A stretch of DNA of 64,000 nucleotides from Phlebotomus papatasi (lineage: Eukaryota; Arthropoda; Insecta; Diptera; Psychodidae): the NCBI RefSeq assembly GCF_024763615.1, contig NC_077224.1:57546712-57610711 (forward strand). Reading direction: 5' to 3'. The notes beneath the pieces are model-generated. The model was not told where the DNA came from and searched no databases. It was given only the letters and a program-made list of their open reading frames with translations. This document shows positions 43,086 to 56,318 of this stretch, in pieces (the first letter of the stretch is position 1; each line of letters starts with the position of its first letter). A program made the position numbers and the translations under genes.

Positions 43086-45580
43086 CCGTGTAAACAGACG
43101 GAATTCCCACGGGAATTCCTATGAGATTTTCCATTCCGGATGGGAATTCCGGATGGAAATTCCCATATTGAACTGTCAAATTTTTACCATCCGCTCTATG
43201 CGCCTCTGGTGGACTTCAAGCGCAACACAAAAATGCTCCGAAGATTTGAATTTCAAATTTTGTTTTTTCCGAATATAAATAACGGAATGTGTATTTAGAA
43301 GATATTTTACGTACTTTATTTTATTAAAGTGGCTTTATTATACCACAAGGATATTAGTAATATTATCTATTAATACATTTCATGGAAAAGCTTTTAAAAT
43401 TTCTCGAGAAATGATTAGAAACGTTGTTATAGCGTAAATATCTTGTCAAAAACCCCCAATTAAAGTGGATAAATCAACGACAGGCTTTGGATATCTTTGC
43501 TGATAGGACCTATTGATTAATTTTCGTTTAATTGTAGTGCTGATAATTTAAAATTTTATAAAGTGTTGGAAGAAAATGTATAAAATATCCCTGGGTGACC
43601 AAGCAGTCAATTCATTCGGAACAGAGATGTTTACAAAAATTAGTTAATTGTATAATAATTGAATACAAATTGTTTTAAAAAACAAGAAGACTGTAAAATA
43701 TTTTAAAATTTTATTTCCAAAAAAAAGTAAACAATAAAAAATATTGAAGTAATATTTTATATCCGAAAAGGCAGTTTATATGGTTTCTGGCTATAATTTT
43801 CATCAGTGAACTTCGATAGTTCTTACTATTCTTTGTATTTCCTTATCTACATTATTATATTCTTTACATTTTTTAATAATGGGATTTATTGAAAAAGATA
43901 AATTTTGAATCTGCCTTTCCAATCATTTAAACTTCTTCTGAAATGTTATTGATGAATATTTAATTTAATCCAGAAACACTAATCCTTTCAAAATTATTAT
44001 AGTATTATTATTCGATTTCAAATTTGCTTTTAAAATCAATGTTTTGATCACTACAGGAGATTTTACATGTTTTTTCATATATTATTTGCTTAAAAACACT
44101 CCAAATTAAATTTTCGGAATTCTCCGGAAGCAAAAAGCTATCTCGAGTGAGATAGCTTTTTTCCATTTTCCGTGTAAACAGACGGAATTCCCACGGGAAT
44201 TCCCACGAGCAAATGGTAAATTTGCTATACAAGCGCCCTCTGCAAAAGTGCACGAAACTGCCCGAATGTCTTGAAATATTTTGAATTTCAAATGGAAATT
44301 TTCCGTTGGAGGGTGAAATATTCAATTTTCTAAAATGGAAAAAAGCTATCTCGCTCGAGATAGCTTTTTGCTTCCGGAGAATTCCGAAAATTTAATTTGG
44401 AGTGTTTTTAAGCAAATAATATATGAAAAAACATGTAAAATCTCCTGTAGTGATCAAAACATTGATTTTAAAAGCAAATTTGAAATCGAATAATAATACT
44501 ATAATAATTTTGAAAGGATTAGTGTTTCTGGATTAAATTAAATATTCATCAATAACATTTCAGAAGAGGTTTAAATGATTGGAAAGGCAGATTCAAAATT
44601 TATCTTTTTCAATAAATCCCATTATTAAAAAATGTAAAGAATATAATAATGTAGATAAGGAAATACAAAGAATAGTAAGAACTATCGAAGTTCACTGATG
44701 AAAATTATAGCCAGAAACCATATAAACTGCCTTTTCGGATATAAAATATTACTTCAATATTTTTTATTGTTTACTTTTTTTTGGAAATAAAATTTTAAAA
44801 TATTTTACAGTCTTCTTATTTTTTAAAACAATTTGTATTCAATTATTATACAATTAACTAATTTTTGTAAACATTTCTGTTCCGAATGAATTGACTGCTT
44901 GGTCACCCAGGGATATTTTATACATTTTCTTCCAACACTTTATAAAATTTTAAATTATCAGCACTACAATTAAACGAAAATTAATCAATAGGTCCTATCA
45001 GCAAAGATATCCAAAGCCTGTCGTTGATTTATCCACTTTAATTGGGGGTTTTTGACAAGATATTTACGCTATAACAACGTTTCTAATCATTTCTCGAGAA
45101 ATTTTACAAGATTTTCCATGAAATGTATTAATAGATAATATTACTAATATCCTTGTGGTATAATAAAGCCACTTTAATAAAATAAAGTACGTAAAATATC
45201 TTCTAAATACACATTCCGTTATTTATATTCGGAAAAAACAAAATTTGAAATTCAAATCTTCGGAGCATTTTTGTGTTGCGCTTGAAGTCCACCAGAGGCG
45301 CATAGAGCGGATGGTAAAAATTTGACAGTTCAATATGGGAATTTCCATCCGGAATTCCCATCCGGAATGGAAAATCTCATGGGAATTCCCGTGGGAATTC
45401 CGTCTGTTTACACGGTTTAGAAAATTGAATATTTCACCCTCCAACGGAAAATTTCCATTTGAAATTCAAAATATTTCAAGACATTCGGGCAGTTTCGTGC
45501 ACTTTTGCAGAGGGCGCCTGTATAGCAAATTTACCATTTGCTCGTGGGAATTCCCGTGGAAATTCCGTCTGTTTACACGG
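43086..45580. mobile_element. 1,246-bp element (outer copy) carrying an inserted copy of itself
   Basis: It begins CCGTGTAAACAGACGGAATT and ends with the inverse. AAA lies directly outside both ends (43,083-43,085 and 45,581-45,583). The outer copy is 43,086-44,169 plus 45,419-45,580, which sums to 1,246 bp after removing the inner copy and its 3-bp duplication. Internal features are ATTCCCACGGGAATTCC palindromes at both termini and a CTATCTCGAGTGAGATAG hairpin near 44,140. Frames of 60-105 codons are fragments shared in mirror image between the copies, with no transposase motif. Superfamily unknown. Confidence 0.9.
44170..45415. mobile_element. 1,246-bp element (inner copy, opposite orientation)
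   Basis: It has the same termini as the outer copy and exactly the same length, 1,246 bp. TTT flanks it at 44,167-44,169 and 45,416-45,418. Its own interior (CCATTTTAGAAAATTG read on the minus strand) shows the empty target, in which TTT occurs once. The insertion therefore duplicated TTT. The two copies differ at only a few sites by eye, so the event is recent relative to most elements here. Confidence 0.92.
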
Positions 45581-45651
45581 AAACTGTGCATATAGCGAGA
45601 CAGCACTGTATTGCTTACCCAACTGTGTTCCGTCTACTGCTAACTTCACTA

Positions 45652-45832
45652 GGGTAAAATGAAGTAATTTGGAACCATTTACAATTTGGGACATTTGACA
45701 TTTTCTCACTGTTTTAGAGATTCAAGAGGAGAAAATCTGTTCCTTTTCTCCTAAATCGTCTTTTTCTTCTAACAATGAGAGAATCTCAAGTGTCCCAAAT
45801 TGTAAATGGTTCCAAATTACCTCATTTTACCC
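45652..45832. mobile_element. MITE with ~43-bp terminal inverted repeats, 181 bp
   Basis: The left end GGGTAAAATGAAGTAATTTG, continuing through CATTTACAATTTGGGACA, is matched inverted at the right, ending CATTTTACCC. TA on both sides. The sides are almost identical. Non-coding. Confidence 0.85.
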
Positions 45833-46805
45833 TACCTATATCCCGTATAAAAACTAAAATATCAAGAATTGCATAAATAGTATAATTAATTATATATTAA
45901 ATTGCACAAAATTAAAGATTTTTTTCAAAGATTAATGACAAAATCATATTTTTTAATAGGATGCGTGGATGCCTAATGGAGTACAGTTCAAATTTTTAAA
46001 GGGGTGATTAAGCGTTTCTTTTAAAGTTCACTGAAGCTGTGATCTTGTGACCTTACGATCTTGCTAGAGAAATAGAACGAATTTGCGATCTTAGTGCAGA
46101 AATCGTGCGATTTTACGATTTTTGAGCAAGAAATAGCAATACAATTTTTTTACCCATAGTTCCCTCAAATATCCGTTTAGTCACCCCTTCAAAATTTTAA
46201 AAAGAAGAAGGATTCATTGAAAAAATGTAGTAAGTTAGAGACATGTTACAGTCTGCTTCGATAGATAAAGAATAACCTATAAGAAAAATAATAATATCTT
46301 TAACAAATTGATAATAACTTCATAACAAAAAAATTTCAAATATTTTTTAATATTTCTAATTTTCTTGAAATTTATTGATATATTTATTTTCTTATACTGA
46401 GAGTAGCAAGGGTGGTGAAGGAAATATGTCCTCCGGGCGCAATAAGGCGCCATGATTAGGCGCGCCCTAAAAATTAGATAGAAAAAGGAGTGACAAAGCG
46501 TTACATTCCATAATTCAAAAAAATGCTGATAGCTTAATTAAATGCTATCCCTCAACAATATTTTTGCATCAATTTCGGATAACAATTTGTTATCGGTTAT
46601 GAACCGATTCATAACGGATTGGAATCATTTCGGGATTATCAGTAATTACCAGATCTTTTCAAAGAGTTTAAATATGATACCATTTGGTCGAGAAATATGC
46701 TCTCTAGAGCCTTTTTAACCTTTGACCTTGAAAAAACTGGTATTAGGAATGATTCAATGGTATTTTCGTATATGAGCAAAATGTCAATTCAATGTTTGTC
46801 CAGTA

Positions 46806-47028
46806 GGGGAATTCTATAACAATATGACAATGTCATATGACAAATTTAAAATTTGTTATGTGGTAAATTCGCCTGAATTTATCGAAAATCATATTCAACT
46901 CCGTTACTAAGAGTTTAATAGAACTGGTAATGATTATTCTATTCTCACTAAGCTTAAATATTGTCCTGTTCCTGAATTTACCATGAAAATTTGTCATATG
47001 ACATTGTCATATCGTTACAGAATCCCCC
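46806..47028. mobile_element. TA-flanked MITE, 223 bp
   Basis: GGGGAATTCTATAACAATAT, continuing through GACAATGTCATATGACAAATTT, with its inverse at the right ending AATCCCCC. TA on both sides. About 43-bp terminal inverted repeats. Inserted in the older repeat that starts near 46,480. Confidence 0.85.
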
Positions 47029-47657
47029 TACAGGGAATCCCTAAAATATATCCAAAAATGAAAAAAAAAATCGCACAATGCGTTTTCAAGCAATCCTAAG
47101 AAAAACATGATTTTGTTTGGGAAGGGTAGGGTTGGGAAGAAATTTTTTGGTACCTCAGCGTTAAGACTTCTTCATTTTGCCATAACTTAATAATTGAGTG
47201 GAGTATGAATCGGCATAAATGGGCCTTAAAAGTTATGCTAAAAAACACTGATAAAATGGAGTTAACTTGGGCACACAATTTTTTTTTTTATATTTTACCG
47301 CTGAACAAATTTATCCTTTTTCGAAATAATTCACAATCATTTTTTAGGGCATCAAAGTCAATTGTTTGAGCATTCTGCAAAGTACTCCTTTTCTCTAATT
47401 GTCTCCCGTTATGCTTTGGTGTTAAGTTTTTTATCCTTCCTTAAGTATGGAAATTTGGAAAAATATCCATTCCATTTTGTTATTCAAACGGTTAATGAGG
47501 AATGTAATAAGGGCAATAAGGTAATACAAGGAATCGATATTTTTTACGAGGAGAAAAATGTTCTTTCGTAGTAATGAGACAATCAAGAAGAACAGAAATG
47601 AAAGTATGTAATCACTATGTAATTTCCTATCCATTTCACTGCACAAAAAAGACATTG

Positions 47658-47756
47658 AGGCCATTTACACTACCGCATTGGATTGAGATTGAATTGTCTC
47701 AAAATCCGGTTTGTAGAAAATTCAATCAATATTCAATGCAGCGCTGTAAATGGCCT
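47658..47756. mobile_element. Tiny 99-bp inverted-repeat element
   Basis: AGGCCATTTACACTACCGCA at the left and its imperfect inverse, ending GCAGCGCTGTAAATGGCCTT, at the right. The phrase GTAAATGGCCTTATT also occurs exactly at about 1,417, so this is a dispersed family. Non-coding. Confidence 0.55.
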
Positions 47757-48545
47757 TATTAACTTTTTAATTTAATCAGGGGTAGGCGTTACAACATGCA
47801 GCGAGCTTACTTAATTAGTTTACATATAACGGGACTATGTCAAATTCTGGACAGTTTGCAATATCGGACACTCCTTTTAGTTTTCAAAATTTCATCTTAT
47901 AAGTTTATTTTTTAATCTGCAGGGATTTATAATGCCAAAGAATCAAAGATACCGTCTTGGAACAATATAAAAATACACAGACTATACAAGAATTGCTGAT
48001 TTAAGTGACGAACTAATTACGACAACTGCTAATCCAACCAATTATCTATATTTAATATTTTTTATATAATTTTAAATATATATAAAAAAGAATGATTAAG
48101 TAGTCCTTAAGTTTGCAAATAAAACTTTTGGAAAACCAAAATTATCAATTCGAATAAAAAAAGGGGTGGCAAAGCATCTTAGACTATGCGAATTGCTCAA
48201 ACTCGTGACTGAGATGCTATACCTCAAAAATACTTTCGCATCATTTACAGTTTACTGGTTCTCAACCGATTTTAACCCAGTCATAAGTCTTTGAAAAGAT
48301 CTTCTAAAATAGTTTTAAGATCAATAGAATTGGTTTTCGTATCAAAAAAAAAACTTTTTAACATTTGACCCTGAAAAACCGTTATTAATAATGATTAAAC
48401 AGTTTTTCGTATAAGGACGAAATATCCGCCTGGACAAACTCTAAAACATATCCAAAAAAAAAATCGTAAAAAATCGCACGACGCGTTTCCGAGTAATCCC
48501 ATAAAACATGGTTTTTGCAGAGGAAAGGGAAAGTGGGGGGAAAAT

Positions 48546-50954
48546 GAAGGGCATGTTTACGATCCTTATAGCGACCAGCTTTAGGGAGTGCTCGAACTCA
48601 CGAGAAAGAGCTATCTGTTTTAATTTTTCGTTTCCTTTTTGGATACATTGCGCTTTACTACCGATAACATTGATTGATAAAATCATTCTGAAATAAGAAA
48701 TTTCCTATGAAAAGTGTTTAGGATTTAAAATAATTTAGCACGAGTAATAAGCTTTCGAACAAAAAAAATTAGATCCGGGAAAGGTAAATCTTGGTACTAT
48801 ACCGACTCATGACCGATTAATTCCGATGCAGTCGGGTTGAAAGTTTCAAGATCTTTCATAAACAATCCAAATTTAGGCACATCGGTTGAAAAATAGGCCC
48901 TCCAAAGTGGTTAAACTTTGATGTTCGGAAATTCGACATCGAAATGATTTTCGAACGTAGGTGTCCAAGGACGAAATTCGCCGACTACCTCTCAAACATA
49001 TTCGAAAATGATTCCTGGCTCTATAGAAAGGAATTTAATTATACAGGGGGATCCGAAGTGTCCTTATAAACAAATTTGTAACAATCTGAAAGTAGTTTGA
49101 AAAACCTACGCCAGAGGCACTGCCAATTAATATAGAAAAGATCCCTATTTAGCAATTTAAAATTGACTTAATTTTGAGAGATTTGAAGTAGATTTTTACA
49201 CACTTTCTTCGCTTCAGCTCTCTCTGAGACTTAGATTTGGGGGCTCAAAATTAAAATTGAGCATTAAATAGGTGAAGGTGATGCTTGCTAAGGAAATGCA
49301 ATATTTTCCATAGAAGATGAAATATAAGTCATATCGATTTCAAGTCTTGGCGAAGAAGCTCACGTAATGGTCTACTGAGAAATTGATATTATCCAAGTGA
49401 GCTCAATACGTAGGAAGATACAGGTTCTTCTTTGTAAAGTGTGAATGGCACTTTGTTCACCTTCTCAGAATGATTCAGAAAAGCTTCATTTGCAATTAAG
49501 TGTGGAAATATCGCGTCAAGAAAACACTATCGTGTCTACATTTTTGCATTTTTTTCATTGCTAACTCCACAGTCAGCATGTGTCTTTCGTAGCATATTAA
49601 TCTAAGTATCAATAACTCATTTTGTGAAACATTTGATTAGTTCTCAACTTTTGCCATTTTCCCTGTTGACGAATAAAATGAAAATTGTACTGGAAAAAAT
49701 ACCAATTGTGCGAAGAAACTGCGTAAGTTTTTGTTCATTTTTGAATTGAGCCCGTGATTCGTGCGTTAATCGACCTCTGAAAAAAGAGAAAGAGCCATTT
49801 TTGTGTTTAAAGATAACTCTTTGTAGCTTTTTGGCTTTTTTAGTTTTTTGTGCAGTGAAAAGTTTTACAGTCAAGGGCGATTTATTCGGTTGTTATTTTT
49901 TTTATTTTAGTGAATATTAGTTGGAGTCGGAAATGGTGATTAAGTACTTGATTCTATCTTAAAGATGTACATTGATATTATTTGGGGAATACCATACATA
50001 TTCTAGAGTATACTGGAGAATATCTCAGTGGAAGAGGCCTTCTTCTGTGCATTAATTAAAAATTAACACTTTATTGTCCATGTGGATGAAGTGATGAGTA
50101 AAATTTAGCAGAAGAGCGTTAATAAATTTGCACAGATTTGTCAATTGAAACGATCAGCTGGCTTTTTGGCTACGAAGGAGTTTCCTTTGCGTGCCGATTA
50201 AGACTAAAAATGCGCACAGTTCAGTTGAGTTTGAGTCTTGTGTGGGATAAGAAGTGATCCGATTGAGAGGAATTTTGGCCAAATGGGAGTCTTTTTGGCA
50301 AAATTCATCTCATTTCGTGGCCACAGGAAGGGAGAAGAATTTGAATTTGTACGTGTATGTAGACATTTTTGAACGTGATTAGAGAAATCTTTTCCTGTTT
50401 CAATTTCTTCCGCTTGAAATTGTCTTGGGTTCCATATGGAAAGAAATGCCATGCGGAGAGGGTATTTTGGGTTAGATTATAAAATCAGTGATGACGCATT
50501 CCCCGGCAAAAAGCTGTAAATTGTGAGAGAGAGAAATATTCTCTGGTAGTGATTTTATTTGATGTGCAATACGATGGCGATTCATACAGAATTTGCCGAA
50601 ATGATTTACGTGTCTCTCTCTGAAAATTTGTTAATTTACTCCTCAAATTGTGATGAATTTCTGTGTTTTCCCTCCTTGTAAATAATTTGAGTAAGAGTTA
50701 TTTAAGAGTATATACTATCACAGTGTCTAACTTGTGAGATTCATCGTTCATGCTGAGAAATTCGATTTAGTTTTTTTTTGTAGACTCTATTTAAGTGTTT
50801 CGTATATTATATTTGATTGGGACAATTTGTTTGGGGTATTTTATATAAAGCGATAGTGTAAAGTAAACAATTCTTGAGTTTATTATGTATTGAGAGAAGT
50901 TTAAATTGTGATGCATTAAAGTATATCTCTTCAGAGATGAGAGAAAAACGTCTA
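48546..50954. other. Intron stretch with no supported gene
   Basis: AT-rich, with moderately GC-richer patches at 49,000-49,500 and 50,000-50,600. TTCAGTTGAG at 50,219 fits an initiator-like pattern and purine-rich GAGAGAGAGAAAT follows near 50,525, but no ATG-donor combination supports an alternative first exon. Reading frames of 62-82 codons have no recognisable domain. Confidence 0.4.
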
Positions 50955-52819
50955 CACAGAAAAAACATTTCGTAAAATTGTTCATAAATGTTTGTGAATT
51001 CTTATTGGCTACTAAAAAGTTCGTGGAAGTTTGTATCTTTTCAGAAATATTGTTTGTAGTATGATCACTTTTGGCGCAAACATTTGTTCGTACATTTTGA
51101 TTTGTTTGTCAACATTTTACGAACAAATGACAAAATTTTACAAATATTTTTCTGTGTTTACGAACATTTATGAACGTTTGTTTGTATAAGGACAAAAATG
51201 CTCGCCAAGTGATGGAATTACGAACATTGTTTGCGAAAAATTACAAACTTTTACACACTTTCTTTTGTGGGTTATACGATTTACGGTCATTTCATAAATC
51301 CCCACACAGAAAAAAATCGTATTGGGAACTTACGAAATGCTCATAAATAGAATAACCCACTAAAAAGTTCGTAAATGTTTGTAATTTTCTACAAACATTG
51401 TTCTTAACGTGATCACTTGACAAGCATTTGTCTATCTTTTACAAACATTTCTTCGTAAATGTTTGTAAACACTTGGAATAAATGCTCGTAAAATTTTGTC
51501 ATTTGTTCGTAAAGTTTCGTCAGACAAACCAAAATGTATGAATAAATGCTTGTAAAAGGACAAAAACGGTTCGTAAAGTGATCATATTACACTCACTCAG
51601 GCCCGGGATTATGCACATTTTCGGGACCAAAAAAAAAAAAAAAAACGCGCGAAATGGCATTATGCATCGAGAAAATTTACACACAGGAGATTTCTTTTGA
51701 ATAAATCGGCCGTAGAACGAATTTCGCGCGGAATCAGAACAAAAATATTCAATTGTTTAAAAGAAATGGAATAACAAACAGTATAATTTTTGACCAGTGT
51801 TATTTAATGAATTTATAAAATATTCAAAAATTTTGCTTTAACTCTTTCCGGACCACAACATATCCAGCGAACGAATTTCAGTAAAACTCACTTTATTGTA
51901 AGTCTTAGTGGTCAATTATGATACTTTTGAAGAGAAAGAATTTTATTCGCCTCTGGGATATTGGAAAACTCATGGGTACTCTCGTCCCCAAAAGAACGAA
52001 AAGGAGACAAACACTCAATTTTCCAAAAGCCAATAATATCAATTTTGTGAATTATTTTTATAAAGTTTGAACAAGTTTTTTGAAAATTTAAGAAAAAATT
52101 ATTTTTCGAATTTATGCAATCTGTAATTGTTAGTTATCATACTTATTGGCCCCGAGAGGTTTTTCCTTATTCGGGTCTAGAAATATCAAAAAAGTCACAA
52201 TATCTGCAAGGAAGCAGAAAATCGAAAATTCACGATTTTTGACCAAGAATATCTTAGTTCAGGAGTTAATTGGGATCCTGCAAAAAATATCCTAGATTTG
52301 GACATCCTTATAGTTTGTTATCATCCACAAGAATCGGAATTTTATCGATTCTAAATAGTCCAAAAAAATTCTTTTTTCCATGGGTACCCAGAGTCCCAAA
52401 AGAGACGAAAGAATTAACCCATTCCTTACCATGGTATTATACATCATACGCAAATTGAGTGACTTTAGATGATTTATCCCTGGGCAATTTTTATCCGAAT
52501 TGCTGTCGGGAATGGATTTTTAGTAACTTTAGTTCTACAATTACTTGGGAAAAATAGTCCGACAGAGATGAAAATACATTTTGTTATCATTTTCTTGCTT
52601 CGCGGAAGGTCATGCAAAATTTTCGCTCAAAATGGAGAACGAAAAATTCGACATCCCGTCGAATTTGTTAAAATATTGACCTTTTTCCTCTTTCCTGATT
52701 TCAATTCTAATTTACTTCTACAAACTTTTTAGTGAGATATTACGTTATACGAGCATTTTGTAGGGCTCTGTAAGGATTAACAAACATTTACGAACAATTT
52801 TACAAAAATTTTTTCTGTG
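50955..52819. mobile_element. Element with CACAGAAAAAA ends and internal sub-repeats
   Basis: CACAGAAAAAACATTTCGTA, continuing into AAATTGTTCATAAATGTTTG, matches the inverse of the right end (AAACATTTACGAACAATTTT, then TTTTTTCTGTG). The left end follows TA; the right flank is CAGTA, so the duplication is uncertain. Many short TTCGTAAATGTTTGTAA-like repeats in both orientations fill 50,960-51,595, and a second CACACAGAAAAAAATCG start lies at 51,303. It carries the later insertion at 51,842-52,735. Confidence 0.6.
51842..52413. mobile_element. piggyBac-like element, copy B
   Basis: TTAA (51,838-51,841), then CTCTTTCCGGACCACAACAT; it ends GACGAAAGAA before TTAA (52,414-52,417). It follows copy A (31,396-32,549) closely but lacks ~585 bp. 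As in copy A, a CCCATTC-family MITE starts directly after the shared TTAA (52,418 to about 52,735, truncated). The two-part composite therefore existed before duplication. Confidence 0.65.
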
Positions 52820-53824
52820 CAGTAGGAGTACACGAACAGTTACAAATAATTTTATGAAATATTTTTTTCTGTTATATACTCATTTTAATAAATGCTTTGT
52901 GATTGTCGTTTCTGTACACGTAAAACATAAATAACTCCATGAATTAAAAAAAGCAATTTTCTTGTTCTCATAAATTTCTAAAATCTCATTAGGAGTGTAA
53001 TTGAAATATCTGAGTCATATTAAAGTATTTTAATGTAAATTTCACTGAAAGCCTGGAAAAAATTTGTCATATGAAGATAAGTTTAATCTCTTTTGTGTAG
53101 AACGATTTATCAGTAACAATACCACACTATTTCATCTTGGAAGGGTCATTCTATAATTATAGTTTATTGACCAAGGTCTTGTTTGTCGTACTTGATATTT
53201 AAGTAATACAACTTATGAAAAAATAAACATGAATTCTTGAGAATTTATTACTTGTATTCCATATGACATATTTTTCCATATTTTTCTTTAATAGCAGATA
53301 CTCAAAAGCATATATTTCCTAAATTATCCTGAAAAGAAATCAGAGAAAAATATTATATGGTGAAGATTAGACAAAAATATAATATATAGGGAAAGTACAC
53401 TGAAAACGCTATGTTTTAAAGAAATATGGATCTAGTCATAATTTAATTTAAATCCAAATTTGTTTTGTCTAAATAAATAACATTGTGTTAAAGTTCAGCT
53501 TCCTTTAGTAATATATTTGTAGCCCCGGCACTCCATATGCTGACTTTATTCTGTTACAAAGGTTTCTAGTCAAAAAACACTTTTAAATGGACTGAAAGCT
53601 ATTTCGTATACTCAGGCAAAAGTTTTAAATTTAAATCCATTGAATTTTGCAAATTCTAAATTAACGTAAAAATATAACAAATTTTGAATCAACCTTAGTC
53701 AGTTCAAATTATGTTAAAAGCACAATGACTAAGCTGAGACACATACCATAGCCAAAAAAAATCATAGGATATACTTAACGGTGCTATCACACTAGGATTT
53801 TTCACGTTTTAATTTTAAATTTAA

Positions 53825-54205
53825 TTGAGCCAATTGAGCATATTAGAATTTCTAGATATTTACTTGAAAATTCTCAAGTCAGGACGCATTTTACAAGAAA
53901 TTTGCTCAATTTTAAATAGTGCCGCGAGATTTTTGATTGTGAATGACTCCGGAAAATGTGTGATAGTATTTAAAATGTCTTATAAGTCACTTATCTGTTA
54001 TTCAGAAGGATCTCCAAAGCCAGAAAAAATATTTGTAGGCAAAGGGCTCATGCAGCAACTCTCATACAGTCTTATTGAAAATCTGTATGAAGTCGTCCCA
54101 ACTGAAATTTCTGAACATAACAATTTCCTTCGAATGGCTTTGGAGGAACTTAATGAATTACTCCCGATACTTAACCCATTCAGTCAATGTACCAGAAATA
54201 CTTGA
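53825..54205 (+). pseudogene. Unrecognised protein-like frame inside intron 2
   Basis: A 126-codon frame that begins at TTG, so the true start or splice site is unknown. Residues about 19-115 look more protein-like than neighbouring random frames, for example VGKGLMQQLSYSLIENLYEV and NNFLRMALEELNELLP. I do not recognise a family. The last ten codons run into the piggyBac-like MITE that starts at 54,175, so the original C-terminus is lost or the insertion supplied a stop. It could be an exon fragment, a retrocopy or chance. Confidence 0.3.
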
Positions 54206-55356
54206 GCTAGAATGTCCATATTTTGGGATTAGCAAGAAAACAATAATAAAATGTATTATCATCTCTGTCGAATTATTTTTTCCAAGTAATTGAAGGACTT
54301 ACACTCAAAAAAATTTGTGAGTGAATTCGCTTACATTTGGGATGCGCCAAAAGGACTTCCACTTGGTGTGGTAAATTTGTATACAAATCGTAAGCGTTTT
54401 TAGCAACATTCTGTAGATTCATTTGGCATCGTTTTGTTAATAAATTTGCTATCAAAATGCACACAAAAATATGAATTTATGGCTTACAATATGTTAGTGA
54501 TTTTGTACTCAAAGTGTACACAAATTTAGCATTACTTTGAACCAATATTTATATACACTTAGGAAATAAAATTCAATTTTTCATTATAATCGTTTTATTC
54601 ACTAAATTAAATTTAAATTTACAATTACCTTAGTAACAATAAATATTTGAACCTAAATAACAACAAAAAGTTCCATGGTTGCCTTTGCGTAGGCAATTTT
54701 GTCGTCTTTGTTGGGTTGAGGCCGCTAAAGAAGAAGATGGTTAGCAATTATTTAAATTGCCATCTTTCTTTCTCGTGAACTTGTTTTTCTCAAAAGCTCA
54801 GCACCGTTGATTAGAACAATTCTTTGAACTCCAAAGTACTTGTAAAGCTCCAAAAAAATAAATTTGTTCCTAAAAAGTAAAAAAATAAGAATTACTAATG
54901 TTAAAGAATAAAGAAGAGGTCAATTTTGGTAAAGTACAATTAAATCTAACAAGTATTATCTGACTTGTAAAAGGAGATTTTTTTAAATTCCGTAACTGGT
55001 TCTTTCGATTTTTTGTCTAAATCATTTAAAAAGACTGAATTAGTTCAGCAATAAAATCAACTTAGTTAATATTAAATTCACAAACTTTGAGAGCAATAAT
55101 ATTATTTTAAGCATTCGCAAAAGAAAAAACAGGATCTCATTTTTACTCTGCATCATTTTGGAGGCCAATTGTTTTAATTAGTCTGTAATAAATTGGGCAA
55201 TTGTTTAGCAAAAAAATGGTCAGCAAAAAAACAATTTTTAAATTTCAAATTATACAATTTTAGTTCATGTGATAAGTAAAATATTGGCCTCAATTATAAG
55301 ACAAAAAAACAAAATACTTAGTTTCAGGATTTTGGTATTCCAAAATCAAAAACTTA

Positions 55357-55615
55357 TGGCTTGGGCACACCTTTTAAATCAGGGAAATTTCAAGAAGTCG
55401 AAATTCGAATCTCTTTCTTTCTTACACACTTTGCAAAAGTCTATCTCATTCTTATGTACTCTTCTTCTTTTTTTAAACATCACAACAAATTGAATTTAGC
55501 TTAATCGAATTTGGAGTGCGAAAAAAATGAAATAGATATATGGAAAACGCGTGAGAAAGACATGTGAATTTTGATTTCGTGAAATCTTTCTGATCTGAAA
55601 GGTGTGCCTTGGCCA
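55357..55615. mobile_element. Harbinger-like MITE, copy 3 (best preserved)
   Basis: TGGCTTGGGCACACCTTTTA at the left and the inverse AAAGGTGTGCCTTGGCCA at the right, with TTA directly outside both ends (55,354-55,356 and 55,616-55,618). The interior matches copies near 949 and 1,478. The TTA duplication supports PIF/Harbinger membership. Third level of nesting in this region. Confidence 0.85.
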
Positions 55616-56318
55616 TTAGGAGCAATATGTCAAATCTATCAAATGTTAATGAAATGTCAAGATATAAACCATATGTCAAACTTCCTGTCTCCCTAAAATA
55701 ATTCCAAACTTCTCAGAAATGTTTAGAATTATCAAGGTACTAACAGTTTTTTTTTTAATTAAAATCTTGAACTTGGAAATATTTGACAGTGTGAAATTTT
55801 GAACTTGATCTTGGTCCCAAAATGAAAACCATTGTTGCGGAAATTGATAATAAAAAAGATGTCTTTGAATAAAAGAGATGACTTTGTAATTTTTGATCAA
55901 TTTTAGGTTTATCACTGAGCAAAATGTAATATTTTACCAATGAAAACTGTTTTTGACTTAAAGTTAAATATATTTTTGCAAAGATTTGGATATTTAACTG
56001 ATCAAAAAATTTTAATACCTTCGCAATAAGAGTAGGCATCACATTTGGATTTTCCACGAGAATGTTTTCACTGGCAGCGGTTCCAGACGCATCTTCCTCG
56101 TGACATATGTTTGATATAATACGGAGTTTTGACTTCTTGAAATGCTGCCGGCAAGATTCTAACTCCCTCTGAATCTAAAATTTTTCGAATCCATCCTCTT
56201 CGGTTAGTTGACTGCGTACTGCAAATTATAAGAACAATAAATAAATAAAATCAAGAATAAAAAAAGCGAAAGTAAATTTAAACTTGATAATACAGAACTT
56301 AAAGAACTTAAAGAATTT

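Larger units (their letters stand above)
42786..45608. mobile_element. TA-flanked mariner/pogo-type element hosting a self-nested element
   Basis: The left end CAGTTCTGTCTCTTTATATG and the inverse of CAGTGCTGTCTCGCTATATG at the right, with TA on both sides. A further inverted TGTGCATATTCAGAGAGAGA motif at 43,041-43,067 suggests an internal or second end. Without the 2.5-kb insertion at 43,086-45,580 the element would be about 325 bp. Confidence 0.65.
46480..48545 (+). repeat. Pair of diverged direct repeats
   Basis: 46,480-47,130 and 48,155-48,545 share an ordered set of phrases: AAGGAGTGACAAAGCGTT versus AAGGGGTGGCAAAGCATC, a TTGACCTTGAAAAA / TTGACCCTGAAAAA phrase, TATATCCAAAAA / CATATCCAAAAA, and AATCGCACAATGCG / AATCGCACGACGCG. 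They look like copies of one old element. A third, weaker match may lie near 48,775-49,080. The first copy is interrupted by the MITE at 46,806. From 45,833 to 46,479 I see nothing beyond AT-rich intron. Confidence 0.55.

Noticed and set aside
50204..50452. Possible alternative first exon around an initiator-like TTCAGTTG
   Set aside because: No downstream promoter motif or supported ATG-donor combination; the motif alone is common by chance.
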